Shown in pieces: positions 55,701 to 64,000 of a DNA stretch of 64,000 bases. The DNA lies in contig CANXME010002559.1 of NCBI GenBank assembly GCA_948144175.1, positions 124,001 to 188,000 on the forward strand. The letters are read 5' to 3'. The position numbers and the translations under genes are program-made. This stretch comes from Closterium sp. NIES-65. Its lineage: Eukaryota > Streptophyta > Zygnematophyceae > Desmidiales > Closteriaceae. Position 1 is the stretch's first letter. Each line of letters opens with the position of its first letter. The notes under the pieces were generated by a model that worked only from the letters and a program-made list of their open reading frames with translations, did no database searches and was not told where the DNA came from.

Positions 55701-58700
55701 GTGCGTGTGCGCGTGCGTGTGCTATGCCTATGCGCCGGTGAGAATTTCCAAAAGTGACTCTTCCTTCTGATTGCATGAAATGATTCATGCATCCGACTGT
55801 GTCTCTCTCCTGCCTGCATTCCTTGCTGCTGCGTTCCTCCTTGTATGCTTTCCAAGCAGCCCCTCAAGTATCGACCTTGTCTCCCGCCCCCATACCACCC
55901 TTTTTCTTATCCCGCTCTCCCCTCTCCCCTCACGCCAAACCAACTGCCTGCAGCACGGCAGCAAAGGGAGCCGCCATAAGTTCGTCCCGCCTGCGCCGCC
56001 TCTCCCAACAGCCCACCAGCGCCTGTGCGGGGGACAAGCAAGAGGGGGAGGCTTTCGAAGGGGAGCGGCCAGAGCAGCAGCAGCAAGAGCAGGAGGCAGG
56101 GAGGGGAACGGAAGTGCGGTTGAAGCCGGGACCACTGCAGACGATCTTCGGCCTGCCTCCAGATGAGGTGCGTTTCCTTAAGCGCCTCTCAAAGTGGTCT
56201 TATGAGGTGCCCGAGAAGTGCGGTTACAGCTGAACGTGGTCTTATGAGGTGCCCGAGAAGTGTGGTAAAACCCGGAACGCTGCAAGCGATCGTCGGCCTG
56301 CTTCCCAATGAACTTGCAGTCAAGGCTGTCTGTAACATCTATTATCAGAAACATGTTCCAGGACCGAGCCAGGATTTAGCCAGGGCCGAGCCAGGATTTA
56401 GCCAGGGCCGAGCCAGGATTTAGCCAGGGCCGAGCCAGGATTTAGCCAGGGCCGAGCCAGGACCGAGCCAGGACCGAGCCAGGGCCGAGCCAGAGCAGAG
56501 CCAGAGTCGAGCCAGGTCAGCAGGCTCTTCTCGCGTGCGCTGGAGCGATTGTTCCATTGTTCCTCTACTGCGGCGGCATGTTCCTCTCGGGGTCGCTCTT
56601 GTGCTACCACTCCACCGTCTTCTCCAAAGAATCTCTCTGTGTGCATTCCTTTTATGCATTGCATGGCAGGTCATTCGGCACTCCTTCTCATGTGCGCTGG
56701 AGCGGTCATTCCTCTACCATGGCCGCATGTTCCTCTCAGGGGCGCACCTCTGCTTCCACTCCAACGTCTTCTCAAAGGAACTGACCGTGTGCATTCCATA
56801 CCAAGACATTGAGGAGGTGAGGTGGTGGGCAGGTGGAGAGGTGTGAGAAGCAATGTTTTAAACGGGATGGGAATAAGAATGGCATAGCTTACACCTGTGC
56901 TTCCACTCCAACGCCTTCTCCAAGGAGCTGTTTGTGTGCATTGTATACCAAGACATTGAGGAGGTGAGGTGGTGGGCAGGTGGAGAGGTGTAAGGAGCAA
57001 TGTTTTAGAGGGAATGGGAATAAGGATGGGAGTGCTTAGCGAGCTTGCTGTTGAACTTATTTCGAGGGGTTATAGAGTTGTTTCTATGACCACCGAAATA
57101 AGTTCAACAGCAAGCTCGCTAAGCACTGATCTAATAAAACCTGTGATCAAAGCGGCTAGATATGGATTGGTGTTCGCGTTAGGCTGATAAGGTTCATAAA
57201 ACCCTGTTCGCGTGTTAAAAGAAGGTTTAGGTAAGAAGTACTACGCAAGTGTGCACAGAAACCACGTGGGTTCTTTCATCAAAGAGGAATACGCCGCCAT
57301 AGCTGTGTAGCTCGTCTACCTCGTTCTGGAGCCGGATTCATTCCCCGTGAAGTACATATATCTCTCACTAGATGAGGCCAACTGGGCGCGTAAGTATACG
57401 CGTCGTAATAAGTTCAACAGCAAGCTCGCTAAGCACTCCCATCCTTATTCCCATTCCCTCATGAAACAGTCAGCTGTGCTATATGCGCGCCCAGTTAGGG
57501 ATGAAACGTCTTCGCCCTTTGCTCATCCCTAACTGGGCGCGCATATAGCACAGCTGACTGTTTCATGAGGGAATGGGAATAAGGATGGGAGTGCTTAGCG
57601 AGCTTGCTGTTGAACTTATTACGACGCGTATACTGACGCGCCCAGTTGGCCTCATCTAGTGAGAGATATATGTACTTCACGGGGAATGAATCCGGCTCCA
57701 GAACGAGGTAGACGAGCTGCACAGCTATGGCGGCGTATTCCTCTTTGATGAAAGAACCCACGTGGTTTCTGTGCACACTTGCGTAGTACTTCTTACCTAA
57801 ACCTTCTTTTAACACGCGAACAGGGTTTTATGAACCTTATAAGCCTAACGCGAACACCAATCCATATCTAGCCGCTTTGATCACAGGTTTTATTAGATCA
57901 GTGCTTAGCGAGCTTGCTGTTGAACTAGGGATGAGCAAAATCCCGAACGCCTGTTCGGTTGGCCTCGAACATGTTCGAGGCGAACCGAACAGACATTTTT
58001 TTTTGCCTAAATCGTTCGAGGCGAACATGTTCGGTGTTCGGCCGAACATGTTCGCCGTTCGCCATTGATTTTTGGCTAAGGGAATTCGAACATGAACGCG
58101 TTCGTGTTCGAATTGGGTGCCCCGCGAACACAAAAGTGTTCGCGTCAAAATTGGCCGCGACCAGTTTTAGGTCGCGGCCGTTTAGAGTTTGAGCTCATTT
58201 CGTGAGCTCAAACTCAAAACGCCTTTAGCGCTTATCCCTCTCTCACACAACCGCCCTAGCCTTGCGGTTTTACTAGCCATCGCACACCTTACATCGTTCA
58301 TCTAGACGGACATTAGGGTTAGGGTAGTTCGTAGTGTAGGGTGTTTGTGTGAACATTAGTGTTGAGAAGCATAGGGATCAAGCACCAAGCGGTCAAGGTG
58401 TCAAGTTGTAGAGACGGCGTTTCACAATATGACCACTGTGACTATATCGAATTTTCCCTTTGGCGAACTCGAACATGTTCGAGTCAAACATGTTCGAGTT
58501 CGCATGCTGCAACAATTCGTTTGCCCCCCAGGGCGAACGGCGAACACCTGTTTTCGCCCAAATAGTTCGCCGAACCGAACAGTGTTCGGTTCGGTATAAG
58601 TCGATGTTCGATAGGGGGCGAACAAGAACATGTTCGAGTTCGCCCTCTGCTCATCCCTATGTTGAACTTATTTCGGTGGTCATAGAAACAACTCTATAAC

Positions 58701-61700
58701 CCCTCGAAATAAGTTCAACAGCAAGCTCGCTTCCACTCCAACGCCTTCTCCAAGGAGCTGTTTGTGTGCATTCCATACCAAGACATTGAGGAGGTGAGGT
58801 GGTGGGCAGGTAGAGAGGTGTGAGACACAATGTTATTGAGGGAATGGGAACAAGAATGGCATAGCTTGCGCCTCTGCTTCCACTCCAACTTTTTTGTGTG
58901 CATTTCGTACCAAAACATTGAGGAGTTGAGGTTGAGGAGGTGAGTTGGGCAGGCAGACAGATGTTTTGAGACGTCTCAAAACTTTGCTGCTACATTGGCA
59001 CGTTTCGAAGGAGTTATTTGTGTGCATTCCCTACCAAGACTTTGAGGAGGCGAGGTAGACAAATGGAGGCGTTGGAAGCAATTTGTTTTTCTTTTCTTTT
59101 ATTTTCTTTTCTTTTTTTAGGGAATTGGAACGGCCATAGCTTGAATCTGTGCTTTCATTCCAACACCGTTTCAAATGAGCTGTTTGTCTATCTGTGTGCA
59201 TTTTCAGTGATTTGGAAGGGAAAACATATGACAATTACTTTCACGGAGAGCGTGTCGTCGAAGTAATTTTAACGAGTGATATGAGCTGTGCAAAATGATA
59301 GCAGGGACTGGTGTCGTCATTGATAAAGTGGACGTGGTAGGGAGGGTACATATGTATCATGTCAATTTTATCAATGCTGACACCAACCTCTGCTATTATT
59401 TTGCACGGCACACTGAAATCACTCGTTGTAGTTGTTTCGCCGACACGCTCTCCATGGAAGTGATTGTCGTTAGGTTACTATACTATGCGTTTCTTCCAAG
59501 CCACCGAAGGGGAGCAGATTTGTAACAGCGTAGCTCTTACTTGTGCTTCCATTCCAACGTCTTTTTTAGGGGTTGTCTGCTTACGTTCCATTCTCTTCCC
59601 TTTCCTTCCCGTTCCCATGGCCACGCCCCCGCTCTAACCACTTCAGGTTCGTCGCAGCACACACGCGCTGATCAACCCAGCCATGACGGTGGTGTTGCAT
59701 CTGGGCACAGGCGGACACGGGGTGCCTCCTCTACCCAGTCCCGATGGTGAGCTTGCGTGTTGAGGTGTCTTAATGCTTGAGCTGGCATGCGCATAAGCCC
59801 TGTACACACCCCACCCCTCACATGCACACATGCACTGATCAACCCAGCCATGGCGGTGGTGTTGCATCTGGGCACAGGCGGACACGGGGTGCCCCCTCTA
59901 CCAAGTCCTGATGGTGAGTGTGCGTGTGGGAGGCACATCAATCTTTATATTAACCCCTCACATGCACATAAGCCCTGACCCCATCCCATCACATGCACGC
60001 ATGCGCTGATCAACCCAGCCATGACGGCGGTGCTGCATCTGGGCACAGGGGGGCGCGGGCGGGGTGCCACCTCTTCCCAGCCCAGTATCACCCGCGCAGT
60101 AGCATTGCCTTGCTTGCACGTTCGTCCATCCTGTCTGTCGTGGTGTGTGACACACAAGTTGCCTTGGTTTGTGGAACCGAGGCCATGCCGTGCCGATACT
60201 TTGCTGTGCTATGTCTGTCGTTGGTGGTCCTAACCCTCCTCATGCCCCTCCATGCGACCGAGTGCAATACAGGCTTGCATCGTGCTGGAACAGAGGTCAT
60301 GCCATGTGCCTGCTGCTGTTCGCTTTCTCCTTATGCCCATCCCATCCCTTCCCCCTCGCATCCCCCCTTCCCGCTCGCCCCTCCCCTCCCTCCCCACACT
60401 CCGCTCCTTTTCCTCAGGTCGAGTGAAGTACAAGTTTGCATCGTTTTTGAACCGGGGCCATGCCATGCCATGCGGCTCTCTTGCCACTAGTCCTCATTCC
60501 CCTCCCATCGCTCTCTGCTTGCGTCCCCCTCCCTCCTTGACCACCCTCCTCGCAGGTCGAGTGAAGTACAAGTTTGCATCGATTTAGAACCGGGATCATG
60601 CCATGCGCCTGCTATCTCTTTCCCTTCTTAGTGCCGGCTCTTACCATCCCATCCCCCTTGTATCCTCCTCCCCTCCTCGCAGGTCGAGTGAAGTACAAGT
60701 TTGCATCGTTTTGGAACCGGGGCCATGCCATGCGGCTGCTGCAGGAGGCGATTGCGGAGTTCTGGAAGACCGAAGAGGCAGCTGCGCTGGTGCGTTCTCT
60801 CTGCCCCTGGTGCCCAGCCCGTTGTGCTCACCACCATCGGCTCTCCTGCCTCTTGGGTTCGAGGTCAGTGCCTGCTGCTGCAGGAGGCCATTGCCAAGTT
60901 CTGGAGAAGAGGCTGCTGCTCTGGTGCGTATCTATCTTCTTGTCCTCGCCCTTGGCTCTCCGGCTGGGTGGTAGCATGCAGGCAGTGCCTGCTGCTGCAG
61001 GAGGCCATTGCCGAGTTCTGGAAGACAGAAGAAGCAGCTGCGCTGGTACGTATATATCTTCTTGTACTTGCTGCTGGCTCTCTGGCTGGGTGGTAGCATG
61101 CAGGCATCGCCTGCTGCTGCAGGAGGTGATTGCAGAGTTCTGGAAGACTGAAGAGGCTGCTGCTGCGCTGGTACGTATCTCTTTGTTCCCACAGTTAACT
61201 CTCCTGTTACTCGACCATAGCTCTCCTGTTGCCCGCACTACCAGCTCTTCCGCCCGCCTCGTTGCATCGAGGTAAGAGCCTCCTGTACTACCTGCATGAA
61301 GCGATTCCCGAGTTCTTGTACTCGCTGCTGGCTCTCCTGGTACCCGTTATCAGGCCTGTTGCTTATTTGCATCAATGTAAGCACCTGCTGCAGGAGGGAG
61401 GCCTTTGCAGAATTCTGTCACTGGACTCTCCCAACTCACCATATCTCCCCAAAGTTTGTCATTTTGTAATCCCACAATCGAATCCCCCTAAATTCCACTG
61501 TAGGAGTGAAAAGGTGTTAAATTTGATTTGAGTAAGCCACCTAAATGTGGAGCCACCAAGAGGCTCTATACTACAAGCAAGGATCAAGGAAGGATTGGAG
61601 AGGAGGAGTTCCCTATTGGCCACTAAGCTGGCCAATGAAATGATTTGCTTGCGAACTAAGCAACCAGGATTAGATTGGGACAAATGAGTTGACAAGTGCC

Positions 61701-64000
61701 AACCAAGGTCAACCAGGGTCAACCAAGGTCAGCCAAGGTCAAGGACCAACCTTGGGCCAACCACACTAGGGTCGTGTACACCCATCCATCAACAGTCCAA
61801 ATTCGTTAAATGCACCTTCTATTCTAGAATATGTATGTTGTTTTTTTATTTATATTACATCAAGGAGGAGGAGGAGCATGACCGGTTAGGGGTGATAAGG
61901 GCGATTCGGGTGACTAGGGACGGAGCAGTGGAGGGGAGAGAATCCTTTTCACTTCACAAATCTCAAAACCGCCATGGCAGGAGGAGCAGGGCCGGTTACG
62001 GGCCGTACGTATGAGTGATGGAGCAGTGAAGGGAATTTTTCTTATTTCCAATTCTATCACCCCCCCCCAAACGACTCTTTTTCAGTTGTGAAGCCAAGCG
62101 GAGGAGCAGGACTGGTTACGGGCCATCAGCATGAGGGATGGGGTAATCAAGGGGAGAAAATTATCTGCACATCAGACATCCCCAAAACTGCCGTGGCAGG
62201 AGGAGAAGCAGCAGGACCGTTACTGGCCACACGCATGAAAACGTGGCAGTAGGGGATCCCCCGTTTCTCCAATTATGTCAAACCCCCCCTCAACAACTCT
62301 TTTTCAAATTGGCAGGAGGAGGAGCAGGATCGGTTACGGGCGATAAGCATGAGGGACGGAGCATTAGAAGGGTTGTCATTTAGAGGAGCGGCTTTGGAAG
62401 CAGCAGAGGAGGAGAAGGAGAAACAACCCTTCCTCGACCTCACCGTGCTGGAGCACTTGCTGCAGGTGAGAGTGGTTTTGCAAGGTTTCTCCTCTTCTGA
62501 TGCACTCAGACCAGCATGAGAGATGGGGCATTAGAAGGGTTGTTCTATAGAGGGGCAGCATCGAAGGCTGCGGAGCAGGAGAAGGAGAAGCAACCCTTCC
62601 TCGACCTCACCGTGCTGGAGCACTTGCTGCAGGTGAGGCCTCTTCTCTTTTGATGCGCTCAGATCAGCATGCGGGATGGGGCAATGGAGTGCACAGCAGA
62701 CACTTCCCATTGAGCGTCCTCCATTTTTTATTCATCCGACTTCTTACCCCCCTTCCCTGTGTTTCTGTTCTTCGACCGTTTTACGTCTTCCCTTCCTCCT
62801 CTTCCCCCCCCACCCAGTTCTGCGTGCCATCCACTTAAGGAGCCTGTTTCAATGAGTCGTGTTTTGAGTCGACTCAAAACACGTGCCATGCACGGAAGAA
62901 GCTTTCTTCAACCTCCGTTCCTCCAATTTTTTCCAAGAACCTCATAAGTCAATTCATTCGATTCCCTTTCTTTCTGTGCTTTTCCCCCTCTGCCCTCCCC
63001 TCCCAGTTCGAGGTGCCCTGCACAGCAGAAACCTACTTCAATCTCCTCTACTCCGATTCGTCTGATTTCGTCGTGGTTTACCGAGCCAAGCGCAAGGACA
63101 CAGAGCTGAAGGTGAGCCTTGGGGTTAAACGGAGTGACGCGTTGACCGCACATAAAAACCCTAAACCATGGTGTACCGAGCCAAGTGCAAGGACACGGAG
63201 CTGAAGGTGAGGCACGGGAACAACACAGCAGTAGGCTAGGCTTGGACCAAACAGCGAAAGGTGAGTCATGTGTGCCGTGCCAGATGCCGTAAGGCTCTGC
63301 CGTGGTATACCGAGCCTAAGGCCTCGCGGCATCTGACATTGAGGTGAAGGTGAGGCGCGGTCCAAACGAGGCGAAAGGTGAGGCAGGACTTTTTCAACTG
63401 TATGAAACGTTTCAGGAGCAAAGGATCCTAATAACCAACTAGTTGCTGAGATCCGTTTGCTCTTGAAGCATTTACAGGAAGTCCAATGTGCATCCAGCCA
63501 ATTGAGCAATGTTTCACTTCTTTTACGCAACCTATAACATCTTGCCAGCCGTTTCAGGCTGTGATTTCGCTTGCATTGCATGTTTTCTTCCTCTTATTCC
63601 ATTTGCTTCCTCTCATCCCACTTGCTTCCTTCAATTCTTGCCTTGCAGGTGGGCGAGTGGAAGGAAACAGAGCAGTACGGAGGCAAGATGAGGGAGGTAA
63701 GTTAAGGGACAAACTTCCTGGAAGATGGAAAGGGAGAAAAAAATCAGAAACAAACATGGTTGTTCAATCTGAGTATAATAGCAAATTGATCGTTTTCAGT
63801 TTCAGGAGATGAGAAGCGATAATTCAGGAAAGGTGATCAGAAAAGGTACGGGCTTTGTCATGTTTCACTCGACATATTTCTCACACTCCCGCTCTCAGTC
63901 TGGCTGTCAGTGTGACTGATAGCTACAGACAGGTAGCGACTCACTCTCAAATTCGTCTGAAAAGGGCTCTTCCATGTGCCCACCCTCCACTGCCATGGCC
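50575..64000 (+). CDS. C2-GRAM-VASt domain protein (partial, runs off window)
   Basis: Plant C2/GRAM proteins combine a Ca2+/phospholipid-binding C2, a phosphoinositide-binding GRAM and a VASt fold related to sterol-binding Lam/Aster proteins; a role at membranes is inferred. Exon 1 50575-51240 encodes [19 protein letters not shown], a membrane segment ([14 protein letters not shown]) and low complexity. A GC-rich exon ending 52167 (PQPMIYEVK) starts C2; its 5' boundary and a frame change at poly-G 52045-52085 are unresolved. Firm exons: 52728-52825 ([20 protein letters not shown]), 53737-53812, 55045-55173 ([12 protein letters not shown]), 55519-55568, 55954-56167, 56670-56816 ([24 protein letters not shown]), 59647-59746 ([20 protein letters not shown]), 60683-60789 ([14 protein letters not shown]), 62316-62465, 63007-63111 (VASt: [20 protein letters not shown]), 63649-63696. 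Phases agree from 52728 on. The last bases (about 63938-64000) read CPPSTAMA, fitting the VASt continuation. Confidence 0.88.
52297..52665 (+). repeat. three upstream copies of the C2 exon start
   Basis: 52297-52365, 52455-52520 and 52605-52660 repeat acceptor plus [18 protein letters not shown]. Only 52728-52825 keeps the open frame to the donor. Confidence 0.9.
52678..52703 (+). repeat. C homopolymer (about 26 C)
   Basis: Uninterrupted poly-C just before the functional C2 exon acceptor; length may be unreliable in sequencing. Confidence 0.85.
53040..53720 (+). repeat. upstream copies of the [10 protein letters not shown] exon and two palindromes
   Basis: Copies at about 53045-53092, 53275-53300, 53385-53430 and 53505-53560. 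Palindromes at 53231-53256 and 53621-53670 lie among them, each between direct copies (53203-53218 / 53266-53281 and 53586-53620 / 53671-53704). Confidence 0.85.
53621..53670. repeat. 50-bp palindrome with long locus-specific arms
   Basis: Arms CGTGTAGAGAGGGTG / CACCCTCTCTACACG around a TTTTTGGGACGTCTCAAAAA core, one mismatched pair in 25. Confidence 0.92.
53813..54370 (+). repeat. 97-bp tandem array of exon end + donor + palindrome
   Basis: Units carry the exon end ([11 protein letters not shown]), its GTGAGT donor and TTGAGGCGCCTCAA. The palindrome recurs at 53832, 53929, 54026, 54123 and 54220, exactly 97 bp apart. A last unit is split by a GTCGAC-type palindrome (54306-54326). Confidence 0.95.
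54435..54463. repeat. imperfect palindrome of the same family
   Basis: GTTACTTTTGAGATTTCTCA plus CAAGTAAC. Flanks share CTAGCTTACG / CTAGCTCACG. Confidence 0.65.
54480..54960 (+). repeat. upstream copies of the [12 protein letters not shown] exon and a palindrome
   Basis: Copies at about 54480-54560 (decayed), 54755-54820 and 54872-54960 precede the complete exon 55045-55173. CACGCACATGTTGTGTG units fill 54600-54680. The 20-bp perfect palindrome at 54704-54723 separates 54673-54703 from 54724-54756. Confidence 0.88.
55186..55390 (+). repeat. GGGGCAGGTGAGGACT units and a downstream exon copy
   Basis: Short tandem repeats carrying the donor at 55176-55245. 55300-55385 repeats [18 protein letters not shown] with a donor. 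Confidence 0.82.
55649..55720 (+). repeat. (GT)n/(GC)n microsatellite
   Basis: GTGTGTGTGTGCGCGCGCGC and irregular GTGCGT units. Confidence 0.9.
56359..56516 (+). repeat. GGGCCGAGCCAGGATTTAGCCA minisatellite
   Basis: About 10 units of 10-22 bp built on CCGAGCCAGG. Confidence 0.92.
56515..56665 (+). repeat. upstream copy of the GRAM exon
   Basis: A diverged near-full copy ([13 protein letters not shown]-like region) of the exon 56670-56816. Confidence 0.75.
56880..57030 (+). repeat. downstream copy of the GRAM exon end with donor
   Basis: [23 protein letters not shown] plus GTGAGG and the following intron. It abuts the inverted-repeat element at 57031; a matching copy resumes at 58730. Confidence 0.88.
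57496..57531. repeat. 36-bp MITE remnant at the palindrome centre
   Basis: TAGGGATGA ... TGCTCATCCCTA matches both ends of the hAT element at 57926-58660 with almost nothing between. Confidence 0.75.
57926..58660. mobile_element. non-autonomous hAT-type MITE (735 bp)
   Basis: Terminal inverted repeats TAGGGATGAGCA ... TGCTCATCCCTA with an 8-bp target duplication TGTTGAAC at 57918-57925 and 58661-58668, diagnostic of hAT. No transposase. Many subterminal GAACATGTTC palindromes, within about 130 bp of the left end and 200 bp of the right, are likely transposase sites. Confidence 0.92.
58730..59200 (+). repeat. further copies of the GRAM exon end and a palindrome
   Basis: Copies at 58730-58832, 58870-58935, 58990-59056 and 59140-59195. 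The perfect 20-bp palindrome GTTTTGAGACGTCTCAAAAC lies at 58963-58982 between two of them. Confidence 0.85.
59825..60085 (+). repeat. two downstream copies of exon 59647-59746
   Basis: 59825-59915 and 59990-60075 repeat [18 protein letters not shown]. The first keeps PPLPSPDG and donor GTGAGT. Confidence 0.9.
60262..60610 (+). repeat. upstream copies of exon 60683-60789
   Basis: 60415-60480 and 60554-60605 repeat acceptor plus [16 protein letters not shown] decayed one is near 60262-60310. Confidence 0.88.
60870..61310 (+). repeat. downstream copies of exon 60683-60789 end
   Basis: 60878-60926, 60985-61050 and 61105-61172 repeat [18 protein letters not shown] with donor GTACGT or GTGCGT; a decayed one lies near 61285-61315. 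Because the later copies stay in frame, one could be an authentic alternative exon. Confidence 0.85.
61690..61770 (+). repeat. GGTCAACCAA short tandem repeat
   Basis: CAACCAAGGT/CAACCAGGGT units repeated about seven times. Confidence 0.85.
61860..62245 (+). repeat. upstream copies of exon 62316-62465 start
   Basis: Copies of [17 protein letters not shown] at about 61863-61925, 61978-62030, 62098-62150 and 62196-62240. Confidence 0.85.
62505..62640 (+). repeat. near-complete downstream copy of exon 62316-62465
   Basis: Repeats [20 protein letters not shown] to the [12 protein letters not shown] end with donor. It lacks a good acceptor and the first residues. Confidence 0.88.
62858..62883. 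repeat. 26-bp perfect palindrome beside VASt exon copies
   Basis: Core TTTTGAGTCGACTCAAAA with CGTG/CACG arms. Decayed copies of the VASt exon start lie left (62815-62857) and right (62881-62920). The full exon is at 63007. Confidence 0.9.
63165..63360 (+). repeat. downstream copies of the VASt exon end
   Basis: 63168-63206 ([12 protein letters not shown] plus GTGAGG) and a decayed one at about 63300-63355. Confidence 0.85.

Larger units (their letters stand above)
57031..58730. mobile_element. large foldback (inverted-repeat) element with nested hAT MITE
   Basis: The arms 57031-57503 and 57524-57925, continued at 58661-58730, are near-perfect inverted repeats around a centre at about 57513, with only about three substitutions seen. 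The outer 97 bp (57031-57127) is itself a palindrome (AGTGCTTAGCGAGCTTGCTG ... inverse). The arms carry an open frame with [14 protein letters not shown] that I do not recognise. The element lies between two copies of the GRAM exon end. The right arm at 57566-57617 contains the same sequence as the left host junction (57009-57060). Confidence 0.85.

Overview
The window is nuclear DNA of a green-lineage eukaryote. Every protein gene I could resolve is split by GT..AG introns. Three carry recognisable products: coatomer beta'-COP, a cystathionine beta-lyase with a plastid-transit-like N-terminus, and a plant-type C2-GRAM-VASt protein. The Ty1/copia elements, with short LTRs, initiator-Met-tRNA-type primer sites and Ala/Gly/Glu/Pro-repeat linkers, resemble what I remember from zygnematophyte algae such as Closterium. 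The species is an inference and was not checked.

Layout. 1-11.6 kb is a nest of retroelements in a decayed LINE-ORF1-like reading frame. It holds a complete copia element (1207-8375) with identical 137-bp LTRs and an AGCTT target duplication, and a non-coding minus-strand LTR element (9279-11161) whose own LTR is split by a solo LTR (10365-10918). 12.3-13.5 kb is an unrecognised plus-strand gene of about five exons. 13.9-25.0 kb is a complete beta'-COP gene on the minus strand: 25 coding exons that sum to 910 codons plus stop, including an ATG-only first coding exon and a 21-nt second one. 26.4-36.4 kb holds two decayed copia elements in tandem. 36.9-41.5 kb is a secreted leucine-rich-repeat protein gene (7 exons, 377 codons). 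41.9-49.5 kb is cystathionine beta-lyase (11 exons, 482 codons). From 50.6 kb to the window end is a C2-GRAM-VASt gene, cut by the window edge.

The most unusual property is shared by the four resolved genes. Their introns are filled with truncated, decaying tandem copies of the neighbouring exon edges, each with the adjacent splice site: copies before an exon keep its acceptor, copies after it keep its donor. A family of short palindromes with core TTTTGAG-[TCGA, GCGC or ACGT]-CTCAAAA lies between the two copies of such duplications at a dozen places. Some palindromes have longer arms that differ from locus to locus. An inverted-repeat element of about 0.95 kb carrying an intact hAT-type MITE occupies the same position between two copies of a GRAM exon. 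This palindrome-in-duplication arrangement is my candidate for an undescribed process.

The host genes have no obvious joint function. They are a vesicle-coat subunit, an amino-acid enzyme, a secreted LRR protein and a membrane-contact or lipid-binding protein, which is ordinary eukaryotic gene order rather than an operon.
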